A stretch of DNA of 64,000 nt, from contig BCIJ01000044.1 of assembly GCA_001599935.1 (NCBI GenBank), positions 41,028 through 105,027 of the forward strand. The letters are read 5' to 3'. The stretch comes from Holtermannia corniformis. Taxonomy: Eukaryota; Basidiomycota; Tremellomycetes; Holtermanniales. Below, piece after piece: positions 31,100 to 55,420 of the stretch. The notes under the pieces were generated by a model that saw nothing but the letters and a program-made list of their open reading frames with translations, did not search any database and was not told where the DNA came from. The position numbers and the translations under genes were made by a program. Position 1 is the stretch's first letter, and each line of letters begins with the position of its first letter.

Positions 31100-33920
31100 A
31101 GTCAAGGAACGCGGTCAGGGCCTCTGCTTTGCATTCAATATCACCGATACCGCGCACGAGTCCAAGAGCGTCTCGGCAGAGTCCATAATGCTGGCCTTTG
31201 GACTGGGAGTACACGGCCACTTTGAGCCGTTGTGCATGTACACGGCGGGTATACGTGCGTCTTGCGAGTTTGACCAACGTGCATCGATGTCAACGCGCAT
31301 GGCGCCAAGTAGCTCATCGCGTCGGCGCAGGGGTCTGGGTATGTCGGTAGCGTCATTGTATCGACGAGGTCATCGATCACCGCGTTCTCCTCATCGGCTT
31401 CAAGTGCGCTATAGGCACGGCGGCCGGCGACCATTGAGTCCTGCGTTCGGATCGACCGAGCGTTCAGTCCGTCGTCATCTTCAGAGGAGTCGTCGCTGGA
31501 CTCTTGGTTGTCCTCGTACTCCTCGTCTTCGACCAGCTCGTCAGCGTCTCCTTGTCGTGGCTGTCGACAATGTCATTCATGGCGTCATCTTCAATGTCAT
31601 CCATGGGTAGCTGCGCCAACTGTGCTTGCGTTTCGCCGTCACGCAGGTCGTTGTCCTCGGCAAGGAACTCGTCTTGGTCCTCAACGCCTTCGTGAGTTCG
31701 TCGACAAGCTCCTGCATGACCTCGTCCTTTTCTCGCGTCCAAGTCGGTGTGGCTGGATTGGCTCGACTGAGACTGTGGCCATGGTGGGGACGCGATGGCA
31801 ATCGGTGGGCCCCCATTCCGGCGGCGCGCTCCGAAGGGCTCGCGGGTCGACGACGCTTGCGATGACATGATCACAACTGCCGTTGCGGCTGATGTGCCCT
31901 GCCGTGGTGACAACGACAGTCGGCTTGTCGTCTTCGGCATCGTTGGCACCCGACGCCGACGAGGAGTAGATTACTCGTTGGGCGCTGGTCTTTTGATTGG
32001 CGCGGCGGTGGACTGGGCTCTCTGGAGATGTTGGCGCTTCACGGAAGGTGCGTGATCTCTTCCTCGCTGGCGCCGACACTGGCGACGACGGGCGCGAGTG
32101 ATCGAGATCGTCCATCTTCGGTACAGCCAGTAGGTCGACCGGCGCAGGAGCGGGACTAGCGGGTGCGACGGGAGCGGGACTGGCGGGTGCGACAAGAGCG
32201 AGGGCGTCCATGTCCATCTGTGAACAAGACGTCAGCACGGTCATTCGAGTGATCGGATGGGGATGCGAGAGATGACGTACCTCCTCCATCTCGCCCGCCA
32301 AACTCACGGGAATGTCATCAGATACAGCGTGTACAGCTTGGTTGGCCGCCGGCTCGCGACCGTAGCGCGCGACATACTCGTCCAGAGTGTTCCAGGCATA
32401 CGGCCTCCCTGACGCCGTAGTCCTCTTGTGACCGCGGAAGAGGCCCGCTTCCTGGCGGTGCGCGTCGAGTCGTCTGTACGAGGGGGTCTTGTCTTCGCGT
32501 GGTGCATCGCGACCCTCGGGACCTTGGCGTGCCGGCATAGGGTGCCCGTTGCGAGGCTGCGAGCCGACGAGCCCATAGACGAGCCCGCTGTAGTAGGAGA
32601 GGAACATATCCAACTCTGCCACATACCTCTCGAGAAAATCGATGATCTCGACCTCGTGGTTGTTAAAGATGATCGAGCGGTGCTTCGACCATCGCTTCAT
32701 GATTGTTGAAGATGCGAGGGCCGTGCGGATCCGTCGCCGAGCCAGAGCCCGAGGAAGTAGGGGTCGACAAGCACGTCCTGCTTGCCCTTGGCCTTCTCAC
32801 CCTCGGCAATTGTAAACCCGCCAGTGCTTCTGCTCACTGAGCGGCATAGCGACGTACTCGGCGACGGTCATCTCGGTGTAGACCTCGAAGTCGTTGATAG
32901 CGCCGATGCCGCGCTGCACTTCTTGCAGTTCGTCGACGTCAGCAGAGAACTCGCCGTTGGTGTGTAAGACGCGGAGCCATTCGACGACGCCGCTCGTAAC
33001 CGAACCGGACGGTCGGGTTGGAATGGTTCCGATTCTGCTCGGACGTGAGTCCCGTCATGGTGTGGTCGACGCGGACGCCGACATGGAAACTTCGCTTGCC
33101 GGTAGCAGCAGCAGGCTCGGCACGTTCGTACGCCGCTTGGGCGCGCTCCGCGAGGTTCCAAAGGCCGTCGAGCCCTGGGTGTGAGTTGATCTCGCGCGCG
33201 TACGCCTTGGCTGCTTCGAGTGCTTCGTCCTTAGTTGCGAAGCGCGCGAGATCAGCGTCGCCGGTCGCCCAGCTGTAGCACCTCATGCGCGCGTTTGGGT
33301 CGGGGTGGCCGGAAGGAACAGCGACGCGGAAGCTCTCACGCTCCTGTCCAATCCCCGTCATGCCGAGCAAGCGGTTCTTCGCCATGACGACCGAAGACTT
33401 GAACTTCTCTTCCGGTAAGCCAGCTTTGTAAGCCAGCGCTCCGCGGAGAGCGTCGAACCCTCCTTGAGCACGGTGCGGGTACCTTCGGGGCCACTGCGGC
33501 GGACGAGGATGGCGTCTCGGGCAGGTCGAGAGACATTTCAGTCAACTTGTCATACAGTAAGCCAGGCTCGACTTCGAAGTTTGCCGCTCCAGACGAGCGG
33601 TCCTTGACCAGGTAAAGAGGCAGGCGCCGGCCGCTGCAAAGAGTGTCCTCTGCCGATTTCGAGTTTGAAGAGCTTGTCCTTGCCTTCCAGGGTGTGGAGG
33701 ACGGAGCGAGCTGCCGTCCTACCCGCCCGACAGGTCGGATGAGAACGTCCAATGCGCCACTGTCTAATCCAACCGAGCCGCGACTCACCATGATATCCTC
33801 AGCGTGCAAAACAACATTCAGTCGGTCAGCGAGGTGACGAGGAGTACTCTTTGACGGTCGTTGGTGGGAGAGAGGGCGAGAGGACGCGAGCCAAGTAGCC
33901 GTACCCTCGGGAGAAATCAC
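31100..33920 (-). pseudogene. Decayed locus with LAGLIDADG-type (DOD) homing-endonuclease signature
   Basis: Minus-strand coding-like sequence broken by at least five frame changes and internal stops, flanked by intact genes. Reading 5' to 3': FDALRGALAYKAGLPEEKF, VVMAKNRLLGMTGIGQERES, CYSWATGDADLARFATKDEA, VDHTMTGLTSEQNRN, then in another frame VVEWLRVLHTNGEFSADVDE and FEVYTEMTVAEYVAMPLSEQ. After a TGA and another shift comes DPYFLGLWLGDG (32730-32765), which fits the LAGLIDADG active-site helix, then IIFNNHEVEIIDFLERYV. Downstream is a Pro/Ala linker, a Ser-rich region and a highly acidic region whose acidic frame shifts twice (QLPMDDIEDDAMNDIVDSHD, then DADELVEDEEYEDNQESSDD). I saw no intein splice-site residues. 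Could be a dead free-standing endonuclease or degraded intein-related gene; sequence error is the alternative. Confidence 0.5.
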
Positions 33921-35155
33921 TTCTCATTCGAGATGCTTCTCTTGTCAACCCTCACTCTAGGCGCCAGATCGGGTGAACCGCGTTCATGCGACGATCCTAG
34001 GAGCTTTGCCTCGCTTGAAGGGCCTTTTCTTGACTGAGGCGCTCAGACGTGGCTATCAAGCAACTGACCGAACGTCGCTCGGACACCACTTGCTTCGAAG
34101 TAGTGTTCTGTGTTTGGATCCGTCGGCGGAGCCCTGGGGCGTGGCCTCCAAATTGAGTCCATGCTTGCTTGCTTGCTTGGGCATGCAGGCTGCGTATACC
34201 CACAGCAACGTATGTAGTGGCCGGGCCGCCTCGTAAAGGGTAGGGAGACCGCAGGACGCTGACAGTCGATGACCGTGGGGCGAAGCCAACATGTAGGAGC
34301 TTCCGCAACCTCGGAGAATTGAGCGTTTCCTGGCTTCCGATGAACCAGTAGTGGCTATAGACGATCGACCACCGCGCCAGATGATGAACCATACTTGTGC
34401 ATGACATGTCAGGCAATAGTCGATAGATGGATTTGCTTTGATGCTGTATTGAGTACGCTCGCCCAATGTATGCGAGCTCACTACGAGGTGACCTGATCAT
34501 GGTCATCCGCGGCGTGGACGATGGGCTGTTGCGTTTGATCGCGGATCGCAATGGCACAGTGGTCTAAGGACCCGCCCAACCTCCTGTTGCATTGCAACCG
34601 ATCCTTGAAGGCCTTTCCTTGACTCTCCATTGTCATGTTCTCGTATCGTCCTCGTACCAAGTTCGACAGGCAAAAGCCGGCCGAATTGCAATAATGCCCT
34701 GTTGACACTAGACAAGAAATCGATCTCCTGGCTACGACACGGACGATGGCCTGGTGCGATTTTCGGTGAATACGAGCGTTGTTCGCATTGCCAAGCCTTT
34801 CGATGCGCCATAACGTCCTGCGCGTTCAGCGGGGGGCCACTTGCCAACCCATGCATTACTTGTCAACACCGCGATGCGCGTCAGTAATTAGGCTTTAATT
34901 ATGCTCACGGTGGCTCTTGTAATCATCCTCCAGCTAGATGTGGATATGGCTTGCTCGTGGGCGCTCACAGCAGCAGACGGTCGTTGATCGCCAGTACTGT
35001 TGGGAGTCAGCGGCGGTCGGCAAGGATGAAGCGTAGGGGTTAAGCCAAAGTGGCGGCGCATATGAAGCTCCGAGGCGCTATAACCCCCCAGCTTGCCACC
35101 GCGATCTTAGGATCGAGGTTTGTGTTGGTCAACGTATCGATTCCCATCATCGACA
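33921..35155. other. Long intergenic region upstream of PRP8
   Basis: No ATG-initiated gene supported. On the minus strand around 34,560-34,708 one frame reads RYENMTMESQGKAFKDRL, reminiscent of the D-family core (Tyr, six residues to Glu, then Lys-Ala), and may be a relic copy. Short direct repeats of GCTTG occur near 34,160. Confidence 0.4.
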
Positions 35156-44730
<9,575 letters not shown>

Positions 44731-45254
44731 AAATGTGAACTAGGATTGTATGCATAGGTCTGGTACTGCCGGTCCGCGAGGCGCGTTCATGCGGGGGACG
44801 CGCGGCTCTATACTTGGAGATCACCCACGATCCACCCAAGCCATGGACTCTGCAGTCTAGGTTGCATTGAAGCGACTTGCGGGGTTGCGCTGCGGGATAA
44901 AGATGCGTTGCCACGTGCAGTTGCGCCTGACAATCTGACATGGCCCGGATGGACGGTCACTGACGAGCTGATGTGAAACTCGAGGGTGCGAACGATCACC
45001 CTTGACACTGTTGATCAACAACCACTGGCCGCTAGACTCACCCTTACCACTGATCCATTCGCCGTAGCGCAGTTTGCAAGCTGACCGCGCGCACGCCGTC
45101 GCATCATCAACGTCAACAAGTCCTTTGAGGCGCTGCTACACCAAACCCGTCGCTCCTTTGGTTCCCACGGAAGGTGGGCGTAAGCTGGCCTTTCCATTTG
45201 CTGTGAGTGTTCGACGGTAGACGCATCGAACATTCGAAGCAACTGCACAGCAAG
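44731..45254. other. Intergenic region between PRP8 and the SH3 membrane protein
   Basis: No supported gene. The start of the next gene could lie in an unrecognised upstream exon here. Confidence 0.5.
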
Positions 45255-46706
45255 ATGGACACGATGGAGACTGATCCCGAGCCAGGCGATCTGATAGTCG
45301 CAACTCGGCTAGAGGGCGCCGAAGCCAACGACATGTCAACATCGGCGGCGAGAGACGTGTCCACCTCGACGGTCGCTGCTACGGGCACGATTGTGCGCGC
45401 GTCGGACAGCGCGTCGGAGACTTTGAGCAGTGAGTCGCGGTGTGTTGTTTGCCCTATTGACATGGCAGGCACAACGCGGAGCACATCGACAGTGGTCGTG
45501 ACGCCCTCGACGACTTCGACGGTGCGCAGTAGCTCGCATCTGCTGCCGACGACCTCGGCGTCGGCGTCCACCTCGAGTACGACTTCAACCTCGATCGTCA
45601 GGATCTCCTCGACCTCGTCAGCTTCAACCACCTCTACCCGTGTCACGTCAAGTAGCATTGCATCCACATCGACCAGCGAGCACATGGTCGTGACAGTCAC
45701 CAACTCTGTGTCGTCGTCTGTCACGCGATCATCTACTGCTTCGCCGTCTGCAAGCGCTAGTCTTGCACCGGGTTCAGACGGTACGACTACCGGCGACAGC
45801 AAAGGGCTTGGGACCGGCGTGGTGCGTTTGGTGTCAGCTGTAGCGTGTTATCCTGATGCGTCATAGCTCGTCGGTATCATCATTGGCGGTGTTGTCGTTC
45901 TAGCCATCATCGCGCTGCTGGCCACGCGATCGTTGCGAAAGCGTGCAAGAGCAAAGCGAACTGCCAACCGGACATCGATCATGGACTGGACCCCGCCGGC
46001 CGGGTTTGAAGAGAAGCTCGACGATACAGTGAGATGGACCGAGCGCATTGACAGATGCTGACTTGACCAGCCATACACGCCGCCACTGCCATCGACCCAC
46101 GCGTCCTATGCGCAAGACTATCCGCTACAGCAACACTGGCAGGCTCCAGCTAGTACCGTATACGACCAGCAAGGGTACCACCCTTCATACGCTCCTTCTT
46201 CACCACCCTACATGCCACCCTCACAGGCATTCGCACCGGCGCCTGTACCCATGGCCATGCCGCATGCGCCCCCGCCTGCACAGATGGCCCCCGTGGCAAC
46301 GCCTGCACATGGCCTACAGAATGGCTCCATGGTCAGAGTCAAACAGGCGTTTGTCCGCAGCCTCGATGATGAACTGGGTGAGTGCGGTGCCCGGCCGCAA
46401 CCAAAGCTGACATGCGCTAGCGATCGTGCCCGACCAGCAGCTGTACCTGCACACGGCCTATGATGACGGCTGGTGTCTGTGCGAGAACTCTGCGGGCGAG
46501 AAGGGTGTCGTCCCTTTGAGCTGCCTCGAAGCATGGGTCGAGCAGACACTGCAGCCGAGCGCTGCGATCCCCAGGTCAGTACTGCGCCCAGAGTGCCACA
46601 GTCGCTGAACCAGCGCAGATCCAACACCAACACGTCGCTTTCCAACCGGCGCTCGAGCTTGTATGCAGATGCGCACGCGGCAGGGGCTTATCTGAACCAG
46701 CCATAA
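45255..46706 (+). CDS. Membrane-anchored SH3-domain protein with Ser/Thr-rich ectodomain
   Basis: From ATG 45255 (MDTMETDPEPGDLIVATR) about 190 residues are dominated by Ser and Thr, typical of an O-glycosylated extracellular stalk. An intron joins LGTG to the transmembrane helix LVGIIIGGVVVLAIIALLAT, followed by a basic stop-transfer RSLRKRARAKR. The cytosolic part is Pro/Tyr/Gln-rich (YAPSSPPYMPPSQAFAPAP) and ends in an SH3 domain: MVRVKQAFVRSLDDELAIV, LYLHTAYDDGWCLCENSAGE, KGVVPLSCL. The stop is TAA 46704-46706. Architecture resembles fungal Fus1-like or sensor-type proteins linking cell surface to signalling. No signal peptide is seen after this ATG, so an upstream exon may be missing. 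Confidence 0.72.
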
Positions 46707-46869
46707 TCGTTCGAGCTCGTCCACGATGCATAGTATACTGCGCTGCTATCGAGGGGGGTTTCACCGTCTCGGCGTTTGAATTATCTCCGGCGCTGGCTTG
46801 ACCCCTCTGTGCTTGTTGCACTATGAGCTGTTGCTGAACGACTTCAAGTGAGAAAGACATCAAGGCGTC

Positions 46870-49323
46870 ATGTCGGGCCTCTCGCTCCCCAAGCCGGTCA
46901 ACAGGTATGCTGGCGAGGACGAGCTCAAGCGCGTCAACGGCGCTGCAAACGGTCACGCAAACGGCAACGGCAACGGTAGTGGTGGCGACGATGAGGGCGA
47001 GTACCGGCCGCCTCGGAAGAGTGACAGTCTGCGCGAGGGTCTCATCTTCCCTCCCAAATCAATCAGAGGTGAGTGACGTTGTTGATTATTGGCTACGGTG
47101 CTGGGCTCACCCCGCTAGACATTGTCGACAAAACCGCGCTTCACATTACCAAGTCTCCCACTCCTCTGCTCCTCGAAGCCAAGATCCGAGAACACCAAAA
47201 GAGCGACCCCAAGTTTTCATTCTTGAGCGATGAGGACGCGTACCACCAATACTACCAGTTCATGCTCGAGAAGACGCGCGAGGACGCACTCGATGTCGCC
47301 GAGGGCAAAGCCGTGCCGAAAGCGGCCGAGACGGTCAAGCCGGTCGAGATTGAGAAGAAGCAGCTCCGTGAACCGCGCGAGCTCGAGTTTGCGGCCGAGA
47401 TGCCTGGTGTGACGGCCGAGGATCTCGATATCCTCAGGTTGACGGCCCTGTTCGAGGCTCGGCGGGGGCGTGCGTTTTTGGCCTCGCTCTCGACGCGCGA
47501 GGGCCGAAACTACCAGTTTGACTTTTTGCGACCGCAGCACTCGCTGTATGGGCTGTACAACCGGACCGTGGCGCAATATGTCAAGATCTTCAACCCGTTG
47601 CAGGATCAGCTGGATCGGTTGCAGGAGGACAAGTGGGCGACGCTCGACGAGGCGCGGGAACGCGCGGCGTGGGAAAAAGAGAAACGGACAAAGCGAGACG
47701 CGGACAAGAGGGAGAAGGACGAGGAGACGGGTGCGTGACTGGGGTTGGTAGGGTGTACTGACAAGCCCAGCTGCGTTTGCTGAAATCGATTGGCAAGATT
47801 TCGTCTTGGTCGAGACGATCGAGTTTACGACGGCCGATGCCGAGCTCGCACTGCGACCACCGGTCTCACGGGCGCAGATGCAGACCATGTCGTTGGCTGA
47901 AAAGCGGATGGCGTCGATGATCACCGAGGAGCAGCCGGTTTATCCTGTGCAACCTGCTTTGGGTCGATCGGCTCCGGCTCCGGCGCCAGCGGTTGTCAAC
48001 GAGGAGATGGAAATCGAGATGGAGGAAGAGGACGACGCGACGCGGGCACAGAAGAACAAGCTCGCGCAGGAGCAAGCCCGGGCACGCGAGATCCAGCGCG
48101 CAGCAATGGAGAGCAAGGGCTTCAAGGTCAAGAAGGATTACGTGCCAAAGGGTGGGTCGGCACGGGGTGATCGAGCCAGACTAATAGTTGCAGGTCTGCA
48201 AGCGAGACAGGCGGTCGCGACGGCCAAGTGCCCAAACTGTTTCCAGATGATCCCCGAGTCGGAGCTGTCGGAACACATCCGGATCGAGCTCCTCGATCCG
48301 AAATGGAAAGAGCAAAAGCAAAAGCTCGACGAGCGCAAGGCGCAGGCTGCCGTTCTGCAGCAAGGTGCCGATGTCGTCGCCTCGCTCCGCGGGCTCGCCA
48401 ACGCCCGTACGGATCTGTTTGGCGACGAGCGCGATGAAGACGAGCGCAAGCGGCAAGAAGACGAGGAGCGACAACGTCGGCGCGAGCGCGAAAAGATCAT
48501 CTGGGACGGTCACACCAACTCGAAGGCGACGACGGAATCGACGTTTCAATCCCAGTTTTCAATGCAGGACCAGATCCGGGCCATGCACGAGCGCATGGGG
48601 ATGGAAGCCGAACCAGAGAACGCGGCGGGGCCAAGAGTTGGGCCGAAGCCGTCGGCGCCGCAGCCGGGTGTCCAGTCCAAGGACGGGGTCACGATCACGG
48701 CTGGGCCCCAGGGGCCTTCACAGCCGTATCCGTCTGTTCCCGCGGTACCGTTTGGTTACCCTGGTCAACCTGCGTTTGATCCTTCCATGTTTACACAGGC
48801 TGCGGTGCCGCCGGCCGGTGCGCCGCCTGCGATCCACCCGGCCAGGTTGGCGGCGATTGGCGGTGCGCCCGGCCAAGTCGCTGGTCAGACTCGACCGTAC
48901 GAGGGTGAGGGTGGGCCTGCTCAGCCTGCCAAGCGGATTCGAGTGGAGAAGCTGCCGTACGGGCAAATGTACAGCGTGAGTGGATTGTGCTGCTCAGTTC
49001 TAGGCACTGAGAACCAGGAAACCGACTGGGCCGCAATGCACCCGGAACCGATCAGTCTCTCGATCCAGCTCCCGAACGTGCCCGACAAGCCGGAATGGAA
49101 GCTCGACGGGAGCGTCATCACGCTCACCAACCTACCGGTCACGACCGTGTTTTCGACCATTCGCGACCGGATCAAAAAGACTGTCGACGCGGATCTGCCC
49201 ATGTCGAGGATCCGGTTGGACTATGGTGTCAAAGTCTTGTCCAACACGGCGACGCTGGCTAGTGTCAACCTGGATGAGACGGACACGCTCGTGATGAGTA
49301 TCCGCGAGGGCAAGAAGAAGTAG
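46870..49323 (+). CDS. SF3A1: Splicing factor 3A subunit 1 (Prp21/SF3a120)
   Basis: U2 snRNP component needed for prespliceosome assembly. ATG 46870 (MSGLSLPKPVNRYAGEDE) leads to LREGLIFPPKSIR and, after an intron, the first SURP module DIVDKTALHITKSPTPLLLE with DPKFSFLSDEDAYHQYY. The second SURP module is LTALFEARRGRAFLASLSTR and DFLRPQHSLYGLYNRTV. The central region has IDWQDFVLVETIEF and the zinc-like CPNCFQMIPESELSEHIRI. The ubiquitin-like domain at the C-terminus (IRDRIKKTVDADLPMSRIRL, LASVNLDETDTLVMSIREG) ends at TAG 49321-49323. Five or so introns only, far fewer than PRP8. It converges on bL34m with 38 bp between stops. Confidence 0.93.
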
Positions 49324-49361
49324 CCGTGCAGTCATGTAACCTCACGATATCCAATCGCATG

Positions 49362-49700
49362 CTAATGGCTCAAGAACCTCCGGCCTTTGGCCCTCCGCCT
49401 GATCAACATCTTGTAAGCGTTCCGGTCACCCTTGGTGCGCGCCAGGAAGCCGTGCTTCCTCTTGCGCTTGCGCTGTGAAGGCTGGTACTCCATCCCATAA
49501 GTCACGAATCGGGTTTGGTGTCCGGCGTGCTGGGCCGGGAAAGGGATGGTGAGCGCTGGGCGCTTGGCGAGGGTGAGTGCGACGAGTGGGCGTGTTGAGA
49601 GTGTGCGGAGGGATGTGGTAGTGAGACGTGGGAGGCAGAGGGGGACGGCCGTCCTGGTTGATAGTCTTGCAAAGAGCGAGCAGAGGGCCAGTCTGGGCAT
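49362..49700 (-). CDS. Mitochondrial ribosomal protein bL34m
   Basis: ATG 49700 ([18 protein letters not shown]) gives 112 residues in one exon: a presequence rich in Arg, Leu and Thr without acidic residues, then the bacterial L34 core [40 protein letters not shown] to the stop at 49362-49364. Length and the completely conserved core make the call secure. A longer in-frame extension upstream has no better start. Confidence 0.93.
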   Translation of the reverse strand: MPRLALCSLFARLSTRTAVPLCLPRLTTTSLRTLSTRPLVALTLAKRPALTIPFPAQHAGHQTRFVTYGMEYQPSQRKRKRKHGFLARTKGDRNAYKMLIRRRAKGRRFLSH

Positions 49701-50019
49701 GGTGCCGAGTTTTTTCACGAGCTGCTTGGGATGGGTTGCGCGGCTGGGTGGTCTGGTGTACGTCTTGTGCCCGTATGCAGGGTTGTAGTGCTCTTGGTGG
49801 TGTGGTGCGAGGGATGAAAGAGAGGAAGGGTATGGTTGCAGTTGGAGGAAACGCGATTTAATCGAGCGAGAAGAATTCGACGACCTCATCGCTGTCCTTG
49901 TCGACGCTGTCCACACCAAACGACAGTCCAGAGCGCATCTTCACAAGCGGAAAGACGTCACAGCACGCTAGGATCACATCGGATCGCAAAGCACATCACT
50001 CGAAACGCAGCCAGTCACC
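49701..50019. other. Divergent promoter region between bL34m and RVB1
   Basis: About 319 bp with no gene; likely bidirectional promoter. Confidence 0.5.
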
Positions 50020-53045
<3,026 letters not shown>

Positions 53046-53066
53046 ATGCATGCATGTGTACAATCG

Positions 53067-54563
53067 TCAATCGTGCTTGTCGTCTACTTGGTCCGTGGCG
53101 CCTCCCCGTCTCGCCTGCTTCTTTTCCCGTTCGCGCTTGTCAAGGCCCTGCTCCTCCATCTCGGCCGCTTCGTCAATCGTCTTGTCGACGTTTACTTTAC
53201 CGTCGGTCTCGATGAAACCAGCCGCTTTGGCTCGGGTACTTGGCCCGCGCTCAAACGAGGCATCAAGGTTCTCGAGCTGGCCTTTCCATTCGAGGTCATA
53301 GTCTGCCGCGATCCGTGTGATCTCGTTGCGCAACGTCTTGGCCTCGGCGACTGGATGTTAGCTAGGCTAGGCTGTGGCGACGCACCCATATCAGACCAAC
53401 GGGCGATATCGAGCCCGTGTTTAGCGTAGAGCGCTTGCTGGCGTGACGAGACGCTCATGTCGAGGATGGACGAGTACGAGACTTCTCGATTATGCTGTGG
53501 GTCAGCTGGGTAGCGGTGCGATAACGTACATAGAGGAAGAAGGCGTAGCCGCAGCCAATGGTGAACAGCCCGACGAGGTAGGTGATGGGCTCCATTGCGT
53601 CCCAGCCGTATTGCGAGTAGAACGCTGCTGTCAGCGCGAACGGGCTTGGAAGACGTACTGAGGCGGAAGACGGCACCCCAGTAGACTGCGAGGCCGACCA
53701 ACCCGCCCGCAGCGAGTCTCCGTGCGCCCCGATGCGCCTCGTGATCAATCCTGAGCCGTCAGCGCCGTCCTCGGCGCCAGCACCCACACGAACGTCTTCT
53801 TCTGCGCATTCAACACGTCCAACTCCTTCGTAAGCTTCAACAGTCGTTTCCGCAGGTAGACCGTCCTCGACTTGAAACTCGGGATCAAGATGGTCATATC
53901 GAGCTGTCGTGTCCCGTCCTCTGGTGAGATCTGGATCCGAAAGCTCTCACTCGACGTCGACTGCTTTATGAAATCGCCGAGATCGGTGCTTTGGCTCCAG
54001 CGCACCATTTGTTGTGCGCCTTTGCCTTTAACACGGTCCGATTGGATCGGTCCGCCTTCGTCGTGGTCTGCGTCGGGTTCGAGTTCGCCGGGGGTGCCGC
54101 CGGGGACATGGTCGTCTTTACCTGTCAGTGCGAGGTATTCGATATTGGCGTTGCGCTCGGCCGGTGGGAGTGAGCTCGTGATCAGCCTAGAGAGGTGCGA
54201 GAGCGGCTGGGAAGGGTGTAGCAGAAACGCCGTCGTCGTCGGCGTCGTCTCGTTACGCACAAGTGAAGACGGTAACGGGAGAAGCAGCTTGAACAGGTGC
54301 GATGTCGTAGGTGACAGCCTCCCCGTCCACGGCGAGTACTCTTTCGCCTCTTTTACTAACGCATCCTGCGCACCGCTCGATTCCTTTTCGAAGTCGGAAC
54401 CGGGCTTGGCTTCGGATAGGAAACGAGAGTGGGCGACGTCGAGCGAGTCGCTAGAGGGAGGCGTGTGCGCGAAACGAACGCGCAACTGGTGCACGGGTCG
54501 GATGGGCGCTACGAGGTGAGCCCCTCGGAGTAGCGGACGGACCGCTGAGAGGCCGAGGTGCAT
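53067..54563 (-). CDS. MCU: Mitochondrial calcium uniporter pore subunit (MCU family)
   Basis: Inner-membrane Ca2+ channel. From ATG 54563 (MHLGLSAVRPLLRGAHLV) there is a mitochondrial presequence, a matrix N-terminal domain (SPTTSHLFKLLLPLPSSLVR, SESFRIQISPEDGTRQLDMT), and a coiled-coil before the pore (YLRKRLLKLTKELDVLNAQK). TM1 is GLVGLAVYWGAVFRLS. The selectivity-filter loop YGWDAMEPITYLVGLF keeps the Asp and Glu of the DIME motif, then TM2 GCGYAFFLYVRYR. The C-terminal part (QQALYAKHGLDIARW, LRNEITRIAADYDLEWKGQL, DKREREKKQARRGG) ends at 53067-53069. At least four short introns. No gatekeeper (MICU-like) gene is in the window. Confidence 0.9.
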
Positions 54564-55420
54564 CCGAATCGATGTCAACGCCGGCGAGTGTAAGGATGTT
54601 GAAAGGTAATAAAGCAAGAGCCATTACGTCACAAGCTCGTCGCGTGGCAAAGGATGCTGCTGTCGTCAAAGCCGGTTGCCAGCGGTGATACGCCGAGGAC
54701 TGAGGCCCCTGGGTCGGTTCAGAGCAAGCATCGCATATACGAAGAGGCTCCACTGAGCTCATCCGCTGATCGATTGGGCAACAGACGTGCGTGTTTGCTG
54801 TCCGGCTCGCCAGAGTCACCAAGCGGACGGAACTGCAGCGCAACCCGACAGGCAGGGCGGTAGCTCCGATAGACACGGCGGCGCGGCGCGGTGATTCTTT
54901 TGAATTCGTTACATCTCGCTACTTGCTGCCTAGCGGAGTGATCCGCAATCTGGGTACCGACGAACTACCGACTGAAAGGGGCTGTGACGCACCGCGTCCG
55001 GCGTTTGCTTGGCGGTGCTCGGCGCAATCGGTGCTCATTCAGCACGGTCACTGCCAGTGCGCGCCAAAGGGGGTACACACGGATCCGCGCCGTGGAGCAT
55101 CTCCGCGCCCGTGCTCAACTGCATTCCCGAGCGGATTGTACTCAGAGCGCAGGTGCCAGCCAGCTAGCATGGGCAGAATATGCATCTCCTCGATCGTGCG
55201 GTTCGATGGATACCCATTTGTGACCAGGTTGCTCGAACGGATGAGGTAAAGGACCAGCAGTGTTGACCGCGCACCTCGAGGCTGCATCGTGTTTCCTCGT
55301 CGCTTCTGTGCTGGTCCAGCTGACCAGCCTTCTTCTTACTCGCCGCGCCCTCAGGTATATAACATCCACACAGCACCCAGCCGTGGTAGACGAGACACTA
55401 GACCAAGGACGACCAGCACG
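54564..55420. other. Intergenic region at the start of the accessory segment
   Basis: No supported gene. ORFs on both strands overlap one another and lack recognisable content. A clear TATA box sits at 55355-55362. Confidence 0.5.
55355..55362 (+). promoter_or_regulatory. TATA box of the 55.4-kb accessory gene
   Basis: GTATATAA about 60-65 bp before ATG 55421. Confidence 0.5.

Noticed and set aside
54451..54876. 141-aa minus-strand ORF overlapping the MCU start
   Set aside because: Out of frame with the secure MCU presequence and without recognisable features; treated as a shadow.
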